This document shows positions 12,866 through 25,000 of a DNA stretch of 64,000 bases, piece by piece. The notes under the pieces were generated by a model. The model was not told the DNA's origin and searched no databases. It was given only the letters and a program-made list of their open reading frames with translations. The position numbers and the translations under genes were made by a program. Source of the stretch: Aphelenchoides besseyi (Eukaryota > Nematoda > Chromadorea > Rhabditida > Aphelenchoididae); contig JAMPIQ010000002.1 in assembly GCA_024699855.1 (NCBI GenBank), positions 5,766,001 through 5,830,000 on the forward strand. The letters run 5' to 3'. Position 1 is the stretch's first letter. Each line of letters starts with the position of its first letter.

Positions 12866-15182
12866 GATTCCGGGATTAGCAGATACCGAACAACTTTCGA
12901 ATTGCTGTTGGATTCCGTAATGAAATACAAAGAGCCACGATCGCCACGCGACCAATTCGATGAAATGCAACGATTGAACAACCAACAAACATTCGCCTTA
13001 GGATTCGCACCATAGAAGTTGTTTGTGGTTTGGCCGTAGACACTAATTTTCGTGATATATTCGTAAGTGGAAAACTCGATTTGTTCATTAGCGATGTTAT
13101 TTTAGTGCTTTTCTGTTCGCGACTATTGATACGAAAACACATTTGAGTTGTCGAATGAAAGTTGTGTTTGAATTTGTCATTTTCTTCAAGATGCTTTTCT
13201 CGATGATTACAAAGCTCAGTCGTGTTTAAGATTCAGAATTCGGCTCTGCAAAGCAATAGTCGATATGAAGGTTTGTACATGTGTAAAATCGGGCGCTGAA
13301 TGTGCGCAATTGCACCGAGCGAGAGGAAATAGCATTGGGTTGTAGTCCCGGGTCTCTCGTCTATTTCCCTTTGGGCAACAGTTTGCGGGTCGATTTGTAT
13401 ACTGCGCAAATGTTGAATGAACGAATTTCCCATCTTGTCTGCGATGTTTATTCTTCCGCACTTATGCTCGTGTAAAAACCATATGATTTTCCATGGACGG
13501 GGGGGTTTTATGCACCGAGAAACGTGGGGGTCTTAATTCACAACCGAAATTCCTAAACATCCGAAATTCGCTTCCCAGAATTTAATTCTGATTGCATGCA
13601 GTATGCTAGTTGGCGGGTATTCATGAGACGATAGCGTGCGGTTTAGAGTCAAGACGTCTAATTATCATTGCACGAGATGGAGTTCGTTTCGGCCGCATTC
13701 ATTACACCGCAACCAAGTCCAATTGAACATCATCGTTGAGGTTTTTAGTCGAGAGAATTGCGTCGAGACTGGAAGGAAATGCATGGGACGAGAAGCTCGC
13801 AAATAGCAGTGCCCAGCCATCGACGTCAACAGCCAGTCAGCAGTCGGGCACATTGAAATTCTGGTCCCCGACTTTCTCTCTCTTTCTCTCACGTTCCTTA
13901 TTTTTCAACCCCAAACGACTTCTGTCTGCGGAAAGAGCAAACGCAATTGTGAAGTTGTCCTGAGTTTGTTGTTCGAATCTAATTGACTTTAATTTCTTGT
14001 AAACATTCTCGCTCGAAATTTTCCAAAAACAACCTTAGGGCTCAAATTGTGTTCATGACGTGCGGTTGACATTTGAATCCGAAGACGCGCGCAGATCTTA
14101 TGTTCGTAAGTGGATTTTGACATCCATCATCTGCTTATGATATCGACCAAAAACGTGCAATGGTTTAGAGAATATACGTGTCTTTTTTGCTTCCATAAAT
14201 AGTACGATTCACGTAACAACAATCTTCTTAGCTGCAACAAGAATACACGTTTGGCGGCAGAACTGTTCGCATCAATTTTTTCACACCAATTCTCAAATTC
14301 AATAAACCGTGAAAAGCCCATTACTCGTTTGATTCTCAAAGACCGTTGGGCTCTTCGACTGCAATCAGCAGATGCAGCGGTTCCCGAAAAGCAGCTGCGC
14401 GTTTATGGCGAATCCAACAGCGCGACACAAATGACCTCGACACAATTCGAGCTTAAAACTTTTGGTTTCTATTGTTCATTGGACTTAGAAGCATTTTCGG
14501 TAGTCTTGGACATAAGATATTGCTTCTAAGTTGGTGTTTGGTTTTTCGAAGGTCCTTCAGCAATCGCAAAGTCTTCTTCGCGTCATTCCCAACTATGTTT
14601 TGGCTTCACGCCTCTCAACCATTTCTCGACATTCGTTTATCCGGTTGTTCACACGGAAATTATCGTCGTTTTGATGTTTATCATGGGTATGGCCGCACAT
14701 TTCAAGCGAAAATATCCAAACCTATTATTCACAAGTTCACATTTTTGGCGCGTTTTAAACGCAACGTTTTTTCGTCGTCATTAGCCAACTAAACGACCTT
14801 TTAGCAGCGGGTTCAAACACAAAACACATTTGTTATCGCAAAGTACGAAGTTTTTTCTCTATTAATACTTTCGTTAAAACACGAGTTGCTGTGTTTTTCT
14901 CTACCCACTTGTTTTTTAGTATTCCGACGGTTAAGACAAAAATTGACATTTTTGATGATACCCGACTAAATTGAAGTCGTCTATCTTCTGCTTTGAAGTT
15001 TGCGTTCAACTTGCGGATTATCTCGCAAATTGTATTTCACTTTGTGGCCCCAATTTCTGAATCCACATGTTCGAACGGGATTCGGTAGAAGAGATTAGTC
15101 TTTTTGCTTCCAACAATCGCAGTTTGGAATCCGTCTACTTTATCGTGCCTTGCAATTCAGTTGATACCAATTCGGTTTTCAG
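12866..15182. other. divergent upstream region of ACBD3 (-) and Pellino (+)
   Basis: About 2.3 kb between the start of ACBD3 and the Pellino start. Short open frames occur on both strands (for example 14251-14529 on + and 12876-13142 on -), but none has family features or clean splice continuation. The part around 13.5-14.7 kb is richer in CG/GC steps than the flanks and holds T-runs mixed with GCG words. It could be a promoter or enhancer region. I see no tRNA or repeat. Confidence 0.5.
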
Positions 15183-16933
15183 ATGGACAATCATGCACTG
15201 ACTTACGAGTTCGAGGATGAGAGCAATCAGTTCGAAAAGATGCGCCTCAATGTTAAAAATGACGAAGATAAGGAAGATCCGATCGAATATGGAGAGTTAA
15301 TTCTACTCGGCTACAATGGATCGTTGGAAGGTGCACGGCCAAATAGTCACGGGCGAAAACATCGATCGAAAATGGCGCTGAAGCAACGCGAACACAGCAA
15401 CGGAATACAGAAGGGCGGAAGTGTTGATTTTACGGCAAATGTGAAACACGCACCATTGGTTCAAGATACAACTCGTCATGTTGTTTCGTACTCGTATAAC
15501 AAATCGCATGCTGTACTCGTTGAATATCTCAACGATCCAACAAAAGATATGTTTCAAGTAAGATCGTTTTCATTAATTTCTCTTACTTATTCTTCAGATT
15601 GGTCGATCTTCAGAGGATCAAATCGACTTCACGATTGTTGATACGTGGCTTGCGGCGGGTGCAAACGCGGTTCTTTCGCCAGCCGGTAATAACAATCCGC
15701 GTATGGCTCGGCATCAGCGTACGAACAATCCGAATGGTGAAGCGGGTGGTCAACGTTCAATTTCAAGCACAATTTCTCGTTACTCCTGTCGGATTCTATG
15801 TGATCGGGATGAGCCGAGCAAATCGTACGTTTTCGCTGCGGGCTTCGACTCATCGCGGAACATCTTCCTTGGAGTTTGTTTGAACGTCCATCGAACTGTT
15901 GATATCAAAAACGTTTTAGGAAAAAGCAACCAAATGGCAACGCAAAAATGGCGAAAGCGACGGTTTGACTACGAACGGAGTTCTTATTCTTCATCCGAAT
16001 CGTAGTTCTACGGACGAAAATCAAGGTGACATGTACACGTGGAGAGAAGTGAGTCAAACAAAATTCAGTTCAAAACTGTGTTTTAAGGTCAGTGTTGATG
16101 GAGATATCTATTCGTTGCGTGAAACTCGTTCATCGACGAAACGCGGAAACTTAATTTTCGATGAAACAAATCAACTCCAAGACGGAACGCTTATTGATCT
16201 TTGCGGAGCGACGTTGCTTTGGCGTAAGTGATTGATCACTCATGAATTCCATCGAGCAGAGTGATTGCTAGATTTGCGAATGCATCGTTCTTTAGGTACT
16301 TCTGAGGGTCTGAAAAACAGTCCGTCGCGTGAAGAGTTGGAACGTCGCTTGGACGAGTTGAATGCTGGAAAACCGCAATGTCCAGTGAATTTGAATACGT
16401 TAATTGTGCCGCGAAGAAAATGTATTCGAACTAACAGTGCTCGTCAGCCATACGTTAGTTCATTTGCTTGTTATTGTTTTCAAACATTTATTTTTAGGCC
16501 TACGTACAATGTGGTCATGTTCAAGGAAAACATATGTAAGTATTTTGAGATTAACAATCGGAGTTCAAGCTTTTAGGTGGGGCGTTACACCGGCAAATGG
16601 AGTTGAGAATACGCCCGCTTACAAGTGTCCAATCTGTATGATTGAATCGGAAAGGGTTCTTCAACTAACCATGGGAATGGAATCGGCATTCCATTTAGAT
16701 TTAGCGAATTTAGACCACAGCTTTAATCCCTGTGGTTGTATGGTTTCGCAAACAACTGCACGGTTTGTTTACTAATCAAGTTAATTGGAACATTGTATGT
16801 TTTCAGATATTGGTCACGAATCCCACTGCCTCATGGGACCAACAGTTTTCATCCCGTTTGTCCCTTCTGTACGTGTTTACTCGAATCGACCAAACCGTAC
16901 GTACGACTAATTTTCCAAGACAATTGTTATTGA
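15183..16933 (+). CDS. peli: Pellino-family RING-like E3 ubiquitin ligase
   Basis: Pellino proteins ubiquitinate IRAK/Pelle-type kinases in Toll/IL-1R signalling. About seven exons give a full-length protein. The N-terminal FHA-like domain starts PIEYGELILLGYNGSLEG and continues through HVVSYSYNKSHAVLVEYL, DMFQIGRSSEDQIDFTIVDTWLAAG, SRYSCRILCDRDEP and YVFAAGFDSSRNIFLG. The next part holds TNGVLILHP and LIDLCGATLLWR. The C-terminal RING-like domain keeps the Cys/His ligands: CGHVQGKH, KCPICMIESE, NPCGCMVS, and FHPVCPFCTCLL before the stop at 16931-16933. The ATG follows an acceptor-like CAG directly (15180-15182). No domain is missing. One exon edge near 16480-16580 was placed by family expectation. 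Confidence 0.93.
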
Positions 16934-17776
16934 GTTTATCTTGAGCTGTATCATTTTTATGACTGTTTCTATGTTTTCCCATTTCTTTTTATCTGCTACA
17001 TAGTCGCATTATACAAATCGGATTTGATCGATCAGTGTCCTTGAAATTCGCGTGTCACAATTTCCGGTATTTTGCCAAACTACGAATGTACCTTCTGTCT
17101 AGTCCATTTAATGGGTACTGCTAATCTTTCTGTACGATCTCTGAGTTGTAATTTTCGAAAATTACCACATATCTTTCGTTACCGTTAACTATAAACGATA
17201 ATAACACAACGACGATAAAACTGTTCGAACGCTTGTGGCCACGTGTACACGAAGAACTTTGTTGTGAGTCGACGTACATTTACAGCTTTCGAAGAAGAAC
17301 AATGGGATTGTAGAAAACTCTGCTATAAACATCTAAACTCTGCAAAGATTCTGTGACAAAAATGCGCAGAAATAACACACCAACTTTGTACATTACAAAT
17401 AAAAACACTTTCACCAATCAGCTAAGTATTGAGTTATAACTTGGCTATTGACAACAAGAGACTTCCAACGCAACCACTCAATCTGCCCACGTCACAATAG
17501 CCCTGTTGAAACAAGTTAATAAAGAGCTATTGAAGTTCATTTTGACTTACATACCACTGTTGTTGCTGCAACAGAAAAGAGCTCAAGATCTGGAAAGTTG
17601 GTCTTTTGCCGCGAAGTTGTGATGCACTGGTCAACGTGGCGATGTGTTACACGTGTTCCGGCTGCCTCGATCATTCGACTCTCGCGTTAAAAAGTTTTGA
17701 TTACTAACTGAAACGTGTTCTTTGTTTTTGACTTAAATGATAACTGTAATTTGATGTTCATTCTTGGCTTTTAGAC
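16934..17776. other. intergenic between Pellino and LAMTOR3
   Basis: The 3' flank of Pellino and promoter of LAMTOR3. AATAAAAAC near 17398 could be a polyadenylation signal. No coding exon, tRNA or repeat supported. Confidence 0.5.
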
Positions 17777-18189
17777 ATGAAATTGAAAGATACTCTCGAA
17801 ATAGCCATGCGCTCATGCGACGGCATACAATCCATGATGATTGTGGATCGTGATGGCGTTCCAATGATTACAGTCGGTAAGCGAGCTTACGCTTCTCTCT
17901 TATCTTTTGATAATTTGCAGGCAATGAAATTCGGAATCGAACTCAGATTACCACCGCTTTCGAGAGCACTTTAGAACAAGCAACCAAACTGAACATGGGC
18001 GAACAGAAATCGTGGGTGTTTCATTATGACACACATCAATTGGTCATTTTGAACATGGCCCCCATTGCCATCTTCATTATCGCAGCAACGGACGCCAACA
18101 CGGCGTTTTTGGTTCAACTGCGTTCTCGTTTACTTCCCGCAATCAATCAATGTAAAAGTTTTATGTCCGAGTTGCACGTAGTTGCGTGA
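17777..18189 (+). CDS. LAMTOR3: LAMTOR3 (MP1), Ragulator/MAPK scaffold subunit
   Basis: A roadblock/LC7 subunit that pairs with LAMTOR2 in the Ragulator complex on late endosomes and lysosomes, where it supports mTORC1 activation and MEK1-ERK signalling. Two exons: 17777 to about 17878, and from about 17922 to the stop at 18187-18189. The product is about 123 residues, the usual family length. Diagnostic stretches are DGIQSMMIVDRDGVPMI at residues about 15-31, then FESTLEQATKLNMGE, WVFHYDTHQLVILNM, and the C-terminal helix LLPAINQC. The split glycine codon (GTCG then GCAAT) restores the family sequence VGNE. A TTTTAG acceptor ends 2 nt before the ATG. Confidence 0.95.
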
Positions 18190-18616
18190 GTTCGTTGACG
18201 ATTGTACATAAGAAGTCGAATCGGGTTCCATTTTTCAATCCCCAAAAACAGATTTCTATTCAATTTTTCTGATAGGTCATTTCATGGTAAATAAACTCGA
18301 TACATGTAACAAAATTTGTTCATTCAAAATCATAAAACAAGGGATGCATGTGTTGCCGTCGGTTGACTGTCGCACAGGTGAATTTAAATCAAAGTAACAA
18401 GTGAATTTTGTTTCGTTTTTAAATACAAGAAAGTCTAGAATAAATTTATTGTCAATCTTCTGAAACACTAAAACGTCATTTCATACGTGGAGTTGGAACG
18501 TGAGTAATGGCTTGTGTTAAATTCAGTCATGGCGACCATTTTAAGCATCTGTTTGAAGGCGATAATGAATGTGAAACGTTGAACGACCGTGCACAAAGAT
18601 ACCAATACAAAGCGAC
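18190..18616. other. convergent 3' flanks of LAMTOR3 and insulin-like gene 1
   Basis: Non-coding. The open frame at 18507-18734 on the plus strand overlaps the last insulin exon in antisense and has no family features. Confidence 0.5.
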
Positions 18617-19257
18617 TTATGAGTCCCACGAACCTAAGCGGAAGCTAAAATTGTGTTTGCACTTCTCAACTTACCAAATGGATCACAATAGCCGGCAAGG
18701 TCGCGAAACGAACAACCATAACGACAGCAACTAAACGAAAGTTTATTGCTAAGAAGGTATGTTCGACTTACAATTTCATCATTTCGGTCAAACTAAGCGG
18801 TCGATAACGATCGGAATTTCGTTTTTCTACAACAAAATAGTCAAGAACACAACTTTCGATGTTGCAACTTACGCGGTGCTATGAGATTTATACTTCGTTT
18901 TCGTTTCATTCCACAGGTCAACTGCCAAGCTGCAATGGGATTTGTTAATGACTGTCAGGAGAATAAAAAGGTTTTAAAATCATTTAGCTGCGGCCAAAAC
19001 GACAACAACTAAACATACCGGTAGTAAAAGCTTCGCCTCCGGGTGGGCACATTGTCTGTAAGTAAAAGTTGTTTTACGCTTTTCACCACTGATATTCATA
19101 CCATAACACCAGGTCTCGATTTCGGTTTTGTTGCACGTTCTGAAGCAATTTCCACGGTCGTACATTTAACCGAACTCGTCAACATGATTAGAAGAAGGAC
19201 GGTTATCGTCCAACTGGTCCATTTCTCCGTGAATTGTGAACCCACAGTCTTCTCCAT
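18617..19257 (-). CDS. insulin-like peptide precursor 1
   Basis: A secreted insulin/relaxin-superfamily hormone, presumably a ligand of the DAF-2-type insulin receptor. Six small exons join in phase from ATG 19257 to the stop at 18617-18619. Residues about 15-32 are a hydrophobic signal segment (WTITVLLLIMLTSSVKC). The B-chain-like part reads MCPPGGEAFTTAWQLTCG and is followed directly by a KRKR processing site. A short C-peptide with QKR leads to the A-chain MMKFCCRYGCSFRDLAGYCDPF, the exact insulin signature CC-x3-C-x8-C. The spacing between the two B-chain cysteines is 14 residues, wider than the usual 11. The first donor is ATG|GTATGA; other donors give a broken frame. It lies 2 kb from a GPA2-type hormone gene on the same strand. 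Confidence 0.87.
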
Positions 19258-21315
19258 GGCCTGAGCCTACAATGGTTCGTAACTCTCGTATTGACAATGT
19301 CACGAAAAAGATCAACAAAAGTTGTTTTCGAAGAACATCTTACAGAACAATCGAGATTTCCAGTTTATGGTAATTAAAAAAGGAGTGGGCACCAAAATGA
19401 CGGAGAATACCGAGTCTCTTCTAGTGTAGAAATGGAGACGCCAATTAATTGGAATTCTAAGAATTGCTCATAAAAAAAGTAATTAATTTCTGAACTGCGT
19501 TCAACATTATGTATTCTATAGGCATCGACTTAAGTAAGAGTTGGGTAACAACGAGTGCACTGGGCAGAGATCTCGAACTGTGCGGTCAAATTTCAACGGT
19601 TTGCAAACAAACCGAATGAACTCGTGTTTTATAGCAAATTTTTAGCGTTGGCGTTCAGTACCATCGACTAGCAGATATTATTCAACACACGCAAAGAAGT
19701 CAATTTACGAAATTTTTTACCAAGTTGAATGGCGTGTGTAAATCACAAAAACAGTTCAGCGGAAGCCTCCGAAACCTTTGAGAAGATGAATAGCAAAACT
19801 GCGAAATTTCCACGTCGGTTTTATTGAACTATCGATTTGACTTGAAGGTTTCAACACTCTTGGTTGCCTTTCGAACAAAACTAATTAGTTCAAAACACTA
19901 AAACCATCTGTTTCTCTACATCACACTTTGAAACTCTTAATCCAGACTTCGATGTGAAACGTTCGTACTGTAGTCACGCTAATAGTTGTCGAGAACTATG
20001 AGGGGAGTTGGGTTTACGTAAATTAGAAAACCGAAAATTACGACCATGCTTTTGATGTTCTGAAAATGCACGTGAAAAGAAACTACTGGGTTTGACATCA
20101 CTACGGCAAACACAAATTGAAATATCCGGTTAGAATTTTCTCACATTTAAAACGTAGATGCCAAATGCAAAAAGGCGAACGGAAAAAGATGTTCGAACGG
20201 CCAAGTAGAGCGGGGAGTTATGTTGAAGAATAGGTACCGTATGTTGTGTTTGAGAGGCGAAAACATCAGACAATTAGTCGTCGTGATTTGCCTTCAACTC
20301 CCGACTGTCGCCAATTCATCGATGAGATGTCTTGTGCTCGTCCAAATGAGATTGTTTTCGATGTGCGCGGAAGTCGAGAAGTGCGTCGTACGAAATTAAA
20401 CGACAGAGAATGGTGAATCTCACTTTCGAGACGAAGAAACGGAAGCCGATTACTTTCGAATCGAATTGTTAAGCAAGAGGGTGGGCGCCTCAAGTAATCT
20501 AAGTAGTAATGGCTTGGCCGATGATAATGGTCGGATTCTGACGTTAAAGAAAGAAAGTTGAAAAGCGGAACTTGAATAGAAATCCGACTGTATTCACACA
20601 TTCTGTTGGTTTGGTTCTTCATTGTTGAAAATTGATTCCATTGACCGTTCGAATACTCGACTAACGAGCAGATTTCTGAGTTTTAAACGTTTGTCTGAAC
20701 TTTGAAGTTCGACTTGATTTCCGTTCCGTCGAATAACAATTCTAATGAACATCGAGTCGGTCGAACAAACAGGAACCTCTCAAATACGGTCAATTAAACT
20801 TGTCTGCAAATCAACAAAACATGCAGCGAACACCGAGAAGGTTGCCAGAAATCAACATGATTACGTGGTGTCGGGTATTGTTTGATCATTAGTTCCCCTT
20901 TTGCAATAGACAACACCCTCTCTTCGTAGTGTCTACAGGAATTCTCGAGAACACGTGCTTATGACAGAAACTGATGTATCTTTCACGTGCGTCTTCCATT
21001 TCAACGTCATTTCGAAGTGCAATGCGGAAGCCAAAACGAATTTTATTCCATCGCAGAAGTTGAGACAATTAAAATTTAATGGTGTTTTCATTCCAACACA
21101 TGATCAAAGGAATGGTGCATCAGTGACTAACTGAGAAATAACAATCGAATGTTCGTACGAAAATCAGCTGCAAAGCTCACACGTCAATAAATAGAAGACT
21201 TGAGATCAGCGGGAGGTTTTGTGAGAAATTTGAAGGTGTTTGATCATGTGACATCGTGACTACGTTGGACGGACTGCGGAATACCCGTATATTCTAGAGA
21301 TGACTAACGTATCGA
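19258..21315. other. intergenic between insulin-like gene 1 and the GPA2 gene
   Basis: Mostly AT-rich and full of stop codons on both strands, apart from one GC-richer, protein-like segment at about 20228-20560, listed separately. No RNA gene or repeat recognised. Confidence 0.5.
20228..20560 (+). pseudogene. coding-like segment in two overlapping frames, unknown
   Basis: From an acceptor-like AG, one plus-strand frame reads RRKHQTISRRDLPSTPDC, RQFIDEMSCARPNEIVFDV and on to KLNDREW before a stop. The next frame takes over at once (NGESHFRDEETEADYFRIE to GRILTLKKES, stop about 20560). Together they look like one continuous hydrophilic protein with two cysteines and paired arginines, shifted by one base near 20410. 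There is no room for an intron at the shift. It may be a frameshifted pseudogene, an assembly error in a small secreted or neuropeptide-like gene, or chance. I do not recognise the family and saw no convincing signal-peptide exon upstream. Confidence 0.3.
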
Positions 21316-22035
21316 CTACGCACAATCGAAACATGCGCATTCGGTGGCACTCGGGATTTTGACCAACTTCTTTTCGCTTCCGCAATTCAACTCCACGTCA
21401 ATCTGAAAACTCAATTGTTCGTGTTCTCAATCTTCTCGTTACTATTTCAGCATCGACCATTCGACAGCAACGTGCAAAAACGGAGAGTGTATTGCTGCGA
21501 AGTGGATTTGCAAACGAAAACGACATACAAAAACCACTACATCGATTGATGGAAACCGCCACAAGATCGCAGTTTTTTTCGTCGATCACCGACTTGTAAC
21601 CTGCAATAGAAATCAAACATTAATAAGAAAGTCGAAACGACGCAAATTAGCGGCAAACGTTCTGCAACTCACGATCTGATGGTCATGTCGCAAACTCGTT
21701 TCGACATTTTCCATCTTCAAGTGCACATAATTGATTTTTAAAGCAATGATTGATGTTGTGCACCCAATAGCTCGATCACATCGCTTGTTGCGGAGTGAAA
21801 ACGTTTGCAATACGTGGGAGCGTGCGTCGAGAGTTACGGTTGGGTATGAGAACAACTTACCGACTTTTTTGCATGTCGACTTCAATGTTGCTGCGGATCC
21901 GGAGGTCAGAAGCAGCGAAACAAAGAAAACTAAGACCACATATTGCGAGACAACAAGCCCCGATCCGATTCGTCTGGTGATGTCCGAAATGACGTGAAAA
22001 TTGGCGGTACGAAGTCTACCGCCATTCACTTCCAT
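21316..22035 (-). CDS. flr-2: cystine-knot glycoprotein hormone alpha subunit (GPA2/FLR-2 type)
   Basis: The thyrostimulin alpha-like subunit, a secreted ligand of the LGR/FSHR-1 receptor family. Three exons: 21861-22035, 21443-21600 and 21316-21402. Exon 1 has an internal hydrophobic signal segment (VVLVFFVSLLLTSGSA) and ends in CKKV. The mature part holds ten cysteines in cystine-knot order: TCKKVGYK, KNCDLV, RCSGFC (the CxGxC knot motif), FARCCRMVDAEI, VELNC, and the terminal TECACFDC (CxC plus one). Spacings of 13 and 9 residues between the first three cysteines match the GPA2/FLR-2 pattern as I know it. Bursicon is the nearest alternative. There is no N-glycosylation sequon in the mature part. 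The signal anchor sits about 29 residues in, so a shorter start is possible. Confidence 0.86.
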
Positions 22036-25000
22036 TCGATTTTAATTGCCGTTGTGATTCGTGTTGCAACGTCTTGGACCTGTAGCTGCACCGCCAAAAA
22101 CGGGGTCCCAAAATTTGCTGCGTCGTAAGTCTGCAATTTGTGTACGGAAGTTGGCAATTTATACACGTCGAACCAACTCGACCACGCAAAAGAAGCAATT
22201 AAAAAGCAAAGTGTCCAGAATGTTTTTGTTGTTACACCAAAACAATGGAGACTAAGAAGCAACGCGTAACGCGAAACGTTGTCAACAAACGGACAGAACC
22301 CCCAATTCGGTAATGTCGATGACTGATGATGAGTGTGATGTTCGTGTTCTCTAATTTTAGAGACAAACAAACTATCGTCTTGGTGTGTAAACTGAATCGA
22401 GAAAATTGCCGAACAACAACTGTCGGTATACGGAACTAGGAGGTTATATTTATAGGGAAATTGGCGATCGCGGAATTCGAGCAACTGTGCGTGGAACGTC
22501 GAGAATGCGGACAATCAACGGGAACACGTGGAGTAGAAGGGTTACGGTCATTAGCGTGAAAACGACAAGCGATGTCAACTGGTTCCTTTGTTGGTAATCT
22601 TGACATTCAGTCCGAGTATTAACGCTGGGGCGGGAGTCTAAATTTGGCGTTCGAAATTTAACATGTTCGATACGCGTGTTGACCCGCACCTTGATCGATC
22701 AATCGCGAAAGTGACGATAAAGAACAAGGCTTTCGATCATTCTTCGAATTTTGTTCTTTTGAATGCAGAACCATGATGCACGAAAGTGCACTCAAATCGT
22801 TCGTCAGAGCCCGCATTTCGACAAAATGTGCTGCAAATCCATCAGCACGATCCGCGGATTTTCTTATAAACTGAACTGCTCATCAGTCTGATCAATAGCA
22901 AGTTGCCTGTTCGTTGAAGGCAAGTGCTCAATCATCATCAAGCGTTCAACAAGTTAACGCGCTCTAAACCGTGACTTCAATTTAACGCTTTTTGTTCGAT
23001 GACCAACATCTTTTTTATGTTGATAGGCGAAAGAAACGATCGACTCATTGGACAGTAAACACGCTGAGTGGACAATTAAAAACAGTCGCCGGTCAGTTAG
23101 TTAAAATGAACCTTATGAGCTAGTTGATCACAACACGACTTGAACATGTTGAAGTGGCATGCAACTGTAAACGACAAGCCAAGAGTTCCATTCTGATGAT
23201 TGTTCGTTTTTGATGATTAGTAGGATCAAAGAAAAAGGTTATTTTCGGAATTTAAAACGATGAACAAACAAACGAGTGGGAAATAACAATTTTTAAGCAG
23301 TTGAATTTCAAACCTTCCGCTTTAAAGAGGAGTGCCAACATCCGACCAATGTATTCGATTCAACCGATGAATCGACCCTTAGTTCACACATAATCGGATT
23401 TAAGAACAGTATGTGTCAAACACTGAAATTCAAATCTCCGCTGACGTTTCGAATCATAAACGTGGAGTTTTTTGATGAATCACAAAGTCCACGAAGTACA
23501 TAAGTGCAATTTCAAAGAAACGAACATCTCAACTTTTTAGGTGTTTGCCCTACGGATGTTTTGTTTAACAATAGAGAAATGGCATAATGAGTTAATCCAC
23601 AGAACTCAAACATCATTCAAATGACATCTGCAAATCCTTTTGGTAGCCTTAGCTTTGTACGATTCATAGACAGAGACTATTGGATTACAGAAAATGTTGC
23701 ACTTTCAATGTGAATGGGTATTCCTTTAGAAATTGGCGTATCGTTTGTCCACGAGCATCCAGTGATGACGCGGATTCTGAGTTCTTCATTTATTTTCGCT
23801 CGAATTGCTCAGAGCAGCAAAATGACGAAACAAATTGATAACAAGATGCGCATTCTTCGTTTTGTTCGAATCAAACCGAAACGTCAGCTACGCCTGGAAT
23901 CTAAATCTCCGCCTTCTGTTTCATCAAAACGCACCCAAAATAACTCGGATTCCCGAAGAATGAGTGTAAAGTTCTGGTCGATTAGAATTACTGTAATAAC
24001 GACCAAAAGATCGAACAACGTCACGAAGGCAAAATACAAAGAGTGCTGAAGAACAAGTAGACGAATATCCAAGTCAGACAGCCAATTGAGTTCTCAATCA
24101 ATTGTCGGTTAATCAAAAGCAAATGAACGTGTCAAAGTGATCTCCAAGTTTAAGAAGAATCTTAACGAAACTCGTCAAGCATTTCAACTTCCTGACAACC
24201 ATGAAACTAAAAACCTAATGTTTGAGAGTTTAGTTGACAGTAAATTTCCAGAGAATCGTGACTTTCTGTCTGTTCCATTGTCGTGAGTAATAAATCAAAG
24301 TACCTGACTCCTTGATCATGTTCATTCGGCGCCTTCAATGTTACGCTCTCGACTATACGAAACATAAACGTCAAAACAAATTTGGATCTGTGCTAATGAA
24401 TCAAAAGAGTTGGTGTTCAGAATAAAGTGAACCGATGAAAGATGTTCAAAAGACTCCAAACGTCTAATAAACAAAAGGACTTGTCTCTCTTTACATGCTC
24501 AATGTTTTCATGCGAACTTTTATAGTCGAAGATTTAGATGTCGCACCCAAATTGTTTACAAATTTCACGTTACGAAACTCGAATTACAATGAACGACACT
24601 TGACACAATCAATCAACTCAAACACGAAAAATGTTCGACGTTCACGAACTCAAAATGCACGCGAATTGACGTCAATTGATGATACAACGAACGTTCGATT
24701 TCAAAAGTGAACAAAACAAGAAACTACCGTGTTGACTGATCACTCTGAACATATGAATAGTTGAGTGAGTTGAAAATAAATCCCGGACATTACGTGGGTC
24801 ATAAGTAATGCATGTGGGTTGAAAGATCACAAACCCGAAGCTTCGGAACAACAAAAGACACTTTTTCCCAAAGGAATGGACAACGCAAAGACCAATTTAA
24901 AATTTTTACGTTAACGTTCGGTTCAAGCAACGTCCATGATGTCAAACAAGACTTGAAATTGAATCGAAATGTTCGATTGTTCTCATTAAAATGACGTTTC

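Noticed and set aside
20266..20622. 118-codon minus-strand frame
   Set aside because: Ser/Arg-rich composition typical of a shadow of the coding-like plus-strand segment.
22026..22514. 162-codon minus-strand frame upstream of the GPA2 gene
   Set aside because: Different frame from GPA2, no family features, and it covers the TATA-like promoter area.
23825..23870. Signal-peptide-like start MRILLSICFVILLL on the minus strand
   Set aside because: Stop codon follows at once, with no donor site to splice around it.
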